Assembly: GCA_024694965.1 (NCBI GenBank)
Contig: JAILJC010000079.1
Span: forward strand, 1 to 36,032
Origin: Lachnospiraceae bacterium
GTDB taxonomy: Bacteria; Bacillota; Clostridia; Lachnospirales; Lachnospiraceae
Length of the DNA: 36,032 bases
Reading direction: 5' to 3'
Part shown: positions 30,165-36,032 of the stretch, piece after piece
Position numbering within the stretch: position 1 is the stretch's first letter
How the letters are laid out: every line of letters begins with the position of its first letter
Notes under the pieces: model-generated
The model's database searches: none
What the model saw: the letters and a program-made list of their open reading frames with translations, nothing else
Told to the model about the DNA's origin: nothing
Translations under genes and position numbers: made by a program

Positions 30165-30770
30165 ATGAATATTTACGTTGATTTTGATGATTGTCTGTGT
30201 GAGACTGCCAGGCACTTTTCGGGGTTTGTTGCGGAGCTTTTCGGGAAGGATATACCATACGAAAACATTAAGTACTTCAATCTTCAAAAGTCGTTTTCCC
30301 TTACGGATGAGCAGTATGAGATCATGATGATAAAAGCACACAGTCCCGAAGTACTCCTTTCATATGAGGAGACACCGGGTGCGGTGGATACGGTCAACGG
30401 CTGGATCGACAGCGGATATGATGTGTCGGTGATAACCGGACGGCCGTACAGCGCTTACGCGGCATCACGCAAATGGCTTGATGAGCATGGGCTTTTTCGT
30501 GCAAGGCTTTACTGCCTTAACAAGTACGGACGGGACAGCTTTATAAAAAACAGCGATTTCAGTCTTGAGCTTGAGGATTACCGTAAGATGCATTTTGATT
30601 ATGCGGTGGAAGATTCGCCCTCGGCATTTAAGTTTTTTGATCATCTGCCGGAGCTTAAGGTAATGGTCTATGACCGCCCGTGGAACCGTGAATGCGAGTT
30701 GCCGGGAGATAGATACAGCCGCTGCCGTGATTGGGATATGATAAGGAAACGCCTCCGCTTTCGGGACTGA
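30165..30770 (+). CDS. HAD-superfamily 5'(3')-nucleotidase-like protein
   Basis: A 201-residue HAD phosphatase of the NT5C/YqfW-like group, dephosphorylating (deoxy)nucleotides. Motif I is VDFDDCLCETA (DxD), motif II SVITGRP, a lysine-containing region DYRKMHFD, and motif IV VEDSPSAFKFFDH. ATG 30165 directly follows a GTG at 30162 in the same frame; a GGAAGG site lies 13-16 bases upstream, rather far, so the start is uncertain by one codon. The C-terminus (RKRLRFRD) overlaps a GC-rich hairpin. It stands alone between the VWA gene and the kinase operon, in AT-rich surroundings with a TATACT at 30117. Confidence 0.85.
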   Translation: MNIYVDFDDCLCETARHFSGFVAELFGKDIPYENIKYFNLQKSFSLTDEQYEIMMIKAHSPEVLLSYEETPGAVDTVNGWIDSGYDVSVITGRPYSAYAASRKWLDEHGLFRARLYCLNKYGRDSFIKNSDFSLELEDYRKMHFDYAVEDSPSAFKFFDHLPELKVMVYDRPWNRECELPGDRYSRCRDWDMIRKRLRFRD

Positions 30771-30783
30771 CCCGGGCGGAGGC
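30751..30783 (+). repeat. GC-rich hairpin sharing 14 bases with the terminator at 5980
   Basis: gcctccgctttcgg begins both this hairpin and the one at 5980-6012, and both close with gcggaggc. Here the inner part is cggg with cccg and an offset TTT bulge. The hairpin overlaps the last codons and stop of the nucleotidase gene. No T-run follows on either strand, so it is a terminator-like or mobile hairpin rather than a proven terminator. Confidence 0.55.
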
Positions 30784-30851
30784 TTGGTGGAAGTATTGTA
30801 AAGCTGAAAAAGCTGTACAACTATAATTTTGTGATTATAGTATATTATTAA

Positions 30852-30901
30852 TCAAAAAATAATACTTCTCGTTTTTTTACAGGTCATATATCATTTTTTG
30901 A
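30852..30901. promoter_or_regulatory. Inverted repeat around element C in the kinase leader
   Basis: TCAAAAAATAAT (30852-30863) and ATCATTTTTTGA (30890-30901) are inverted repeats matching 11 of 12 with 26 bases between. The right arm is the conserved tail of the 37-bp element. It ends 7 bases before the ribosome site GAGGTG (30909-30914) of the kinase. It could be a dyad operator or an RNA hairpin affecting translation. Confidence 0.45.
30865..30901 (+). repeat. 37-bp conserved upstream element, copy C (hybrid kinase)
   Basis: Outer blocks cttctcgttttttta and atatcattttttga are identical to copy A at 6315-6351; only the 8 central bases differ (caggtcat here, tcatgacc there, which contain ggtcat and atgacc, reverse complements of each other). 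It ends only 18 bases before the kinase start, closer than in copies A and B. Confidence 0.7.
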
Positions 30902-30919
30902 TGTCAATGAGGTGTAAAA

Positions 30920-33799
30920 TTGAACACACATGATATTTTAATTTCAATACAATACGTGACGATAAGCGTTTTGTTCATTGAAATATGTATTGTTTTCCTA
31001 AGATGGAAAAATTCTATCCATTCATATCTTTTTCTGGCATTGATGGCTTCGTTTATAAGCAATGTCGGTTATCTGTTCGAAATGAAGGCGGGATCGGAGG
31101 AGACATATATCACGGCCCTTAAGTTTTCATACATAGGAAGGGTATGGATCGTTTTTGCATTCTTCCTGTTTGCGGCAAAAATGTGCGGGATAAAGATACC
31201 GAGGGGAGTTGTACTGTCTCTGGTGCTTATACATATCGGGATCTTTATTTCGGTACTTAACATCGGAAGTAGCAGTTTATACTATACGGATTACCGGTTT
31301 GTTCCCGATCCGGTATTCCCAAAGTTCTATCACGGCAACGGAAGCATGCATGACCTTTATGTGGGACTCAACGGTATCCTTATCGTCCTTGGCATGACGT
31401 GGGTAATAAGGGAGTTTGTCAGGGAGAAGAATAAAGCATCAAAGTCAAGGTTCCTTATGCTCATCATGGCATTTGGTGTTGAGGGCTTATCTTTCATATT
31501 GCAGATGACGGGTGTGTTCGGTATCAAAGAATACTACGACCTGACAATACCGGGCGTTTTGTTCGGGACCGTATTCATGCTTATAGGCATCCTTGGGTTT
31601 GATCTCCTGGGCGCACGGGAGATAGCCAGGGATTTTGCCATAGACAGGATTCCCGAAGGTATCATAGCCGTGGATAACGATGGCAGGATTCAGTACTACA
31701 ACGAGCCTGCCGCAAAGATATATCCCGAGTTTGACAGCTTTTTCAGGAAGGGTCCGTTAAAGTCGGCCGCAAAAAGCATGTATACCCCGTATGATATCAT
31801 TTCATTTATTTCGGATGCAGTTACGACGGGTGATACGCTTAAGGTGGATGACAGGATATATACTCCCGAAGAAAACGACTTAATGTACAAGGGAGAAAAT
31901 TACGGCAAGCTGTATACCCTGGTTGATGATACGGAGCATTATCAATACATGGACGAGCTTCAGAAACAGAGGGACATAGCCGACAGCGCAAATGCGGCAA
32001 AGAGCAGGTTTCTGGCAAACATGTCCCATGAGATAAGAACACCCATAAATGCGATCCTCGGAATGGATGAGATGATCCTGCGCGAATCGGAGGAAAAGCC
32101 CATCCGCTTATATGCCTCGGATATAATGTCGGCGGGCCGGACGCTTTTATCCCTAATAAACGATATCCTTGACCTGTCAAAAGTCGAGGAAGGAAAGATG
32201 GAGATAATCCCTGTCCAGTATGATCTGTCTTCCCTTATAAACGATCTGGTTCATATGACCCGTGACAGGGCGGCCAAAAAAGGACTTAAGTTCAGCGTCA
32301 GTGCAGATGAACATATACCGCATCTTTTAAACGGCGATGAGATCCGTATAAGGCAGTGTGCGATGAACCTGCTGACAAACGCGGTAAAATATACCGAAGA
32401 AGGAGAAGTATCGGTTACGGTTTCATTTGAAAAGGCTGATAAAGATCATATCCTTCTTTCATTTACGGTCAAGGATACCGGGATAGGTATGAGGGAAGAG
32501 GATATAGATAAGCTCTTTTCTCCTTACAAGCGAATTGATGAAAAGAGAAACCGTACGATCGAGGGAACGGGACTGGGCATGAGCATCACAAGACAGATGC
32601 TTGAACTTATGGGAAGTTCTCTTTCGGTACACAGTGAGTACGGCAGGGGATCGGAATTTTCATTTGCCGTTAAGCAGGAAGTGGTAAAATGGGATGAGCT
32701 CGGAGATTACACCGCCAGGTTCGGTGATGATCACGCTCTTTCATATGAGTATCATGAACTGTTCCATGCGCCCGATGCAACTATCCTTGTTGTGGATGAC
32801 ACGGAGGTTAACCTTACCGTCATACAGAACCTGCTTAAGAAGACGAAGATCGGGATAGATACCGCCTTGTCGGGAAAGGATGCATTAAAACTTGCTTCCG
32901 AAAAGCTTTATGACGTGATATTCATCGATCATATGATGCCTGATATGGACGGCATCGAGACATTAAACCATATACGGGATTCTGGAATGAGCAAGGATGT
33001 TCCCGCTGTGGCGCTTACGGCCAATGCGGTTTCGGGTGCGAGGGAAATGTACCTTGAAGCGGGATTTGCGGATTATCTTTCAAAACCGGTTGACGGTGAA
33101 AGGCTGGAGAAGCTGCTTAAGAACATGCTCCCTGATGATAAGCTTAAGGAGCCTTCGGACGAACCGGACAGGGAAGAGCCGGAAAAGGAAGATTCACACG
33201 GTGAAGGACCGGCAGCAGGCCTTATGTCATGTCTTAAGGACATTGATGAGATAGATGAAGAAGCAGGCCTTAAGAACTGCGGCTCGGAAGAAGGATACTT
33301 ATCCGTTCTTTCCGTATTCCGGAAGACTGCCTTATCAAAAGCGGATGAGATTGAGAAGTTTTGCGGGGACGGCGATATAGAGAATTACACGACCAAGGTC
33401 CATGCGCTTAAGAGTTCAGCAAGGATCATAGGAGCGGCTGAGTTGTCCGAACTGGCAAAGGATCTTGAAGATGCGGGAAAGAGAAAAGATATCACCTATA
33501 TAAACGAAAATACCGACAGGCTTCTTAGCATGTACCGTGAGCTTTACGATAAGCTGTCGCGGCTTGATGATGAGGATGAGGACCTGCCTCCTATCGGTGA
33601 AAAAGCACTTAAGGAAGCATATCAGACCATCATTGAGATAGCGGGCAGCATGGATTACGGTATGATGGAGGGCATACTTAAGGACCTTAAAAAATACAGT
33701 CTTCAAAAACCGGATAAGGAGAAGATATCAAAGATTGAATGCATGCTTACGGAGCTTGACTGGGACGGTATTATAAAAACAGCAGGTGAAGGATTATGA
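30920..33799 (+). CDS. 7TM hybrid sensor histidine kinase with REC and HPt domains
   Basis: A 959-residue membrane sensor kinase. Residues about 10-235 hold seven hydrophobic helices (histidine-kinase N-terminal 7TM type), followed by a PAS-like segment (about 240-340, IPEGIIAVDNDGRIQYYNEPA). Then come HisKA with H370 in NMSHEIRTP, HATPase_c (NLLTNAVKYT N-box, DTGIGM, GTGLGMS), a receiver domain with D670 in FIDHMMPDMDG, and an HPt domain with H828 in HALKSS. A short acidic C-terminal extension follows. Start TTG 30920 has GAGGTG 5 bases upstream. It overlaps the EIIC-EAL gene by ATGA, so the two proteins are translationally coupled. There is no DNA-binding output domain. Its leader carries element C. 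The stimulus is unknown. Confidence 0.95.
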   Translation: MNTHDILISIQYVTISVLFIEICIVFLRWKNSIHSYLFLALMASFISNVGYLFEMKAGSEETYITALKFSYIGRVWIVFAFFLFAAKMCGIKIPRGVVLSLVLIHIGIFISVLNIGSSSLYYTDYRFVPDPVFPKFYHGNGSMHDLYVGLNGILIVLGMTWVIREFVREKNKASKSRFLMLIMAFGVEGLSFILQMTGVFGIKEYYDLTIPGVLFGTVFMLIGILGFDLLGAREIARDFAIDRIPEGIIAVDNDGRIQYYNEPAAKIYPEFDSFFRKGPLKSAAKSMYTPYDIISFISDAVTTGDTLKVDDRIYTPEENDLMYKGENYGKLYTLVDDTEHYQYMDELQKQRDIADSANAAKSRFLANMSHEIRTPINAILGMDEMILRESEEKPIRLYASDIMSAGRTLLSLINDILDLSKVEEGKMEIIPVQYDLSSLINDLVHMTRDRAAKKGLKFSVSADEHIPHLLNGDEIRIRQCAMNLLTNAVKYTEEGEVSVTVSFEKADKDHILLSFTVKDTGIGMREEDIDKLFSPYKRIDEKRNRTIEGTGLGMSITRQMLELMGSSLSVHSEYGRGSEFSFAVKQEVVKWDELGDYTARFGDDHALSYEYHELFHAPDATILVVDDTEVNLTVIQNLLKKTKIGIDTALSGKDALKLASEKLYDVIFIDHMMPDMDGIETLNHIRDSGMSKDVPAVALTANAVSGAREMYLEAGFADYLSKPVDGERLEKLLKNMLPDDKLKEPSDEPDREEPEKEDSHGEGPAAGLMSCLKDIDEIDEEAGLKNCGSEEGYLSVLSVFRKTALSKADEIEKFCGDGDIENYTTKVHALKSSARIIGAAELSELAKDLEDAGKRKDITYINENTDRLLSMYRELYDKLSRLDDEDEDLPPIGEKALKEAYQTIIEIAGSMDYGMMEGILKDLKKYSLQKPDKEKISKIECMLTELDWDGIIKTAGEGL

Positions 33800-35901
33800 A
33801 TAATACATTTTTAAAGAAAGTAACTGTCATAACGGGTACGATAAAAACAAGCCTGGCAATGGTGATCCCCATTCTGTTCATAGGAAGTATCACGGTTTTG
33901 CTTAACGGCTTTCCGATACAGGCCTATCAGGATTTTATAAGTACCTTTATGGGAGGGGCATTAAGGAGCATCCTCCTTATGGTCCAGACGGCGACCGTAG
34001 GGATACTTGCCATATACATAACGGTAGCATTAAACCTAAGCTATATGCACCGGACGGACGAAGGAATGAGGCTTGTTTTCAGGTTCGGAAGCCTTCTCGG
34101 ATGTCTTACGGGATTTCTTATCATTACGGGATTGTTTTCCGGAGAGCCTGATCTGTCGCTCCTTAGCGGGCAGGGTGTGTTCAGTGCTCTGGTGGCAGGC
34201 ATCGCCGGTTCGGTCCTGTTTAAAAAATTTGAAGAACTTTTCAAAATGCGGAAAATGGTTTTTGTTGACGGTGCGGATTCGGAGTTCAATGCTGCCCTTC
34301 ATGTGATCCTGCCATTCCTCAGCGTGACTTTAGTATTTGCCGTGGTAAATTATCTTATCACAGTCTGTTTTCAGGTCCAGAGTATCCAGCATCTTTTCAT
34401 GAAGGTTATGGATGCGATCTTTTTAAGGATGCACAGGTCCTATTCAAGCGGTCTTTTGTTCACCACTCTTACCAGTATAATGTGGTGGTTCGGGATCCAC
34501 GGGAACAATGTCCTAAATCAGGTGGCGGTGGAGATGTTCACCGAGATAATCCCGGGTGAGATAGTTTCAAAGAGTTTTATTGATACTTTCGTCAATATGG
34601 GCGGGACCGGATGTACGATCGGTCTTCTGTTTGCGATGATGGTGTTCGGAAAACGAAGCTCCACCAAAAAGCTTTCGGGCATGGCGCTCCTGCCGGGCAT
34701 ATTCAATATAGGGGAGATGATGGTCTTCGGTTTCCCGGTAATTTACAATCCGACCATGATAATCCCGTTCATCCTGGCACCGATCCTTTGTTTTTCATGT
34801 GCTTTCCTGCTTACTGTCACAGGATTTTTACCGCCTGTTGCAACTGAGGTTGTATGGACAACACCTGCGCTCATGAGCGGGTATCTGGCTACGGGTTCGG
34901 TAAAGGGTATCATTGTCCAGCTTCTTAATATCGTTATCTCAACCGCCTGCTATGCGCCGTTTGTGATAAGGTATGAGAAAGAATCACTCGATGAGTTTTC
35001 TTCCGCTATGAATGAACTTGTATCAATACTTAAGAAGAGTGAAGAGCTTGCGGAAGAAGTTGTGCTGACGGAATGCGAAGGAAATGTGGGAAGGCTCGCC
35101 AAGCTGCTTGCGACGGACCTTGATGCGTCACTGTCAAAGTCGTCGCCCGATGCGGATCATGAAAGGGCTGAAAGCCCGCTTATTATAAAATACCAGCCGC
35201 AGTATGATAATCTTGGCCGGTGCATGGGAGCGGAAGCGCTGCTTCGGTGGAACCACGTAAGGTACGGGATAATCTATCCGCCGCTTGCCGTTCAGATAGC
35301 TAAGGAAAGCGGTGCGCTTTACAGGCTGGAAACATATATCATAGAAAAGGCTATACGCGATTCGGCTTCTTTAAGGGAATGCTTCGGAGATAAGTTTAAG
35401 TTAAGCGTCAACGCTACGGTAACGACTCTTTATGATAAGAGATTTGTTTCGTTTCTGCAGACGATGGCGGACCGTTATAAATTAAAGACGGGAAACATCT
35501 GTATAGAGATCACGGAGGAGACCGAGCTTGTGACGACGGAGGAAACCGGTGAGCTTATTAAGAATATAAGAACTTTCGGATATACCTTTGCCCTGGATGA
35601 TTTCAGCATGGGTCACACTTCGCTGCAGTATCTGCAGCACAACCAGTTTGATATAGTAAAGCTTGACGGTAACCTTGTAAGGTCGATACTTACGAACGAC
35701 CGCACAAAGGAGATAATCAACTCGATCGTATATCTGTCAAAGTCTCTTGATTTCAAAGTCCTTGCCGAGTTCGTGGAAACTCCGGAACAAAAGGAGGCGC
35801 TTGAGCAGATAGGATGCCTGTTGTATCAGGGATACTTATTCAGCCCGGCGCTTGATAAGGATGTATTGATCTCGGAGCATGGTAAAGACAACGGTAAATG
35901 A
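33796..35901 (+). CDS. PTS EIIC-EAL fusion: sugar-permease domain with c-di-GMP phosphodiesterase
   Basis: A 701-residue fusion. Residues about 1-400 are a PTS EIIC (cellobiose/lactose ChbC-type) membrane domain of about ten helices, with the conserved sugar-site histidine H235 in WWFGIHGNN and glutamate E307 in NIGEMMVFGFPVIYNP, both kept. After a helical linker (about 400-465) comes an EAL domain with YQPQYD, E480-A-L, a metal asparagine in SVNATV, EITEET, D601-D602 in LDDFSMG, K622 in IVKLDG and E658-E661 in AEFVET, so it should hydrolyse cyclic di-GMP. No EIIA or EIIB gene is visible, so EIIC may be a sensor or a partner of distant EIIB. Coupled by ATGA overlap to the kinase. This is a rare domain order. 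Confidence 0.93.
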   Translation: MNNTFLKKVTVITGTIKTSLAMVIPILFIGSITVLLNGFPIQAYQDFISTFMGGALRSILLMVQTATVGILAIYITVALNLSYMHRTDEGMRLVFRFGSLLGCLTGFLIITGLFSGEPDLSLLSGQGVFSALVAGIAGSVLFKKFEELFKMRKMVFVDGADSEFNAALHVILPFLSVTLVFAVVNYLITVCFQVQSIQHLFMKVMDAIFLRMHRSYSSGLLFTTLTSIMWWFGIHGNNVLNQVAVEMFTEIIPGEIVSKSFIDTFVNMGGTGCTIGLLFAMMVFGKRSSTKKLSGMALLPGIFNIGEMMVFGFPVIYNPTMIIPFILAPILCFSCAFLLTVTGFLPPVATEVVWTTPALMSGYLATGSVKGIIVQLLNIVISTACYAPFVIRYEKESLDEFSSAMNELVSILKKSEELAEEVVLTECEGNVGRLAKLLATDLDASLSKSSPDADHERAESPLIIKYQPQYDNLGRCMGAEALLRWNHVRYGIIYPPLAVQIAKESGALYRLETYIIEKAIRDSASLRECFGDKFKLSVNATVTTLYDKRFVSFLQTMADRYKLKTGNICIEITEETELVTTEETGELIKNIRTFGYTFALDDFSMGHTSLQYLQHNQFDIVKLDGNLVRSILTNDRTKEIINSIVYLSKSLDFKVLAEFVETPEQKEALEQIGCLLYQGYLFSPALDKDVLISEHGKDNGK

Positions 35902-35937
35902 CTGAGGCAGAAAAGATATTTGCAGCTGAGGGTTTAA

Positions 35938-36032
35938 ATGGGACTGTTTGATCGTATAGAAGAAAAAGAACCTGACAGCAGGCCGCCTGTTGTCATGGCG
36001 GGTATCAGGACAAACGAGGATGACGAAGAATT
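35938..36032 (+). CDS. Unidentified gene, 3' partial
   Basis: The start of a gene at ATG 35938, with GAGGG about 5 bases upstream, 36 bases after the EIIC-EAL stop. About 31 residues are visible (MGLFDRIEEKEPDSRPPVV...), hydrophilic and acidic, with no motif I recognise. It may be the third member of the kinase operon, or a small regulator; the sequence ends too soon to tell. Confidence 0.55.
   Translation, partial: MGLFDRIEEKEPDSRPPVVMAGIRTNEDDEE

Noticed and set aside
30751-30783. A classic intrinsic terminator for the nucleotidase gene
   Set aside because: The stem is good but no T-run follows on either strand, so I call it a hairpin/repeat instead.
33796-35901. A normal PTS sugar transporter operon
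   Set aside because: No EIIA, EIIB, phospho-beta-glucosidase or antiterminator gene is visible, and the C-terminal part is an EAL domain.
35899-35952. A 17-codon frame (ATG 35899) before the last partial gene
   Set aside because: It overlaps the EIIC-EAL stop and runs through the ribosome site and start of the next gene, with no evidence that it is translated.

Overview
The window is a compact, gene-dense piece of a bacterial chromosome. AGGAGG-type ribosome sites, moderate GC and the protein families present suggest a Firmicute, most likely a Lachnospiraceae member of the Butyrivibrio/Pseudobutyrivibrio kind. The main pointers are a DUF4428-SHOCT protein, a 7TM hybrid histidine kinase with a C-terminal HPt, small C_GCAxxG_C_C and DUF362 redox proteins, and feruloyl-esterase-like hydrolases. 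The taxonomic call is inference. I see no rRNA, tRNA, CRISPR array, transposase or phage gene. No stretch over 300 bases lacks a gene. The longest gaps (6226-6408, 26046-26222, 29974-30164, 30771-30919) are AT-rich and hold promoters and repeated elements.

Layout. 1-5969 (+): a 5'-truncated sirtuin, a membrane protein, a PLP aminotransferase, a lipoprotein fusing an alpha/beta hydrolase to a metallo-beta-lactamase (MBL) domain, the tRNA-editing protein YbaK, a small unknown protein, an HSL-type esterase and two small membrane proteins. 6040-6225 (-): a small unknown protein with its own terminator. 6409-13398 (+): tex, a flavodoxin, a run of small zinc/HD/redox proteins, a PlsC-like acyltransferase with an added zinc ribbon, a methyltransferase and an esterase, ending at a strong hairpin. 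13480-16603 (-): DUF4428-SHOCT, then an overlapping lipid-type operon (acyltransferase, PAP2 phosphatase, lone E2-like acyltransferase). 16689-21560 (+): a large FtsX-type ABC permease with two compensating frameshifts, then a GAF-ABC ATPase. 21588-23142 (+): DUF362 and flavodoxin. 23139-26045 (-): iron alcohol dehydrogenase, TIM-barrel isomerase and FMN oxidoreductase operon. 26223-29973 (+): SGNH hydrolase, flavoprotein, ProX-type tRNA editing protein, macro-domain protein and VWA protein. 30165-30770 (+): a HAD nucleotidase. 30920-end (+): a 7TM hybrid histidine kinase translationally coupled to a PTS EIIC-EAL fusion, followed by the start of another gene.

Most unusual content. The kinase/EIIC-EAL pair looks like a sugar-sensing cyclic-di-GMP module: intact EIIC sugar-site residues and an intact EAL active site share one chain, with no EIIA or EIIB nearby. 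A 37-bp non-coding element occurs three times, upstream of tex, of the SGNH hydrolase and of the kinase, always with the same internal spacing. Other points are the hydrolase-MBL fusion that keeps a ribosome site and start codons at its joint, a macro domain lacking its glycine-rich loop, and the A-run frameshifts in the ABC permease.
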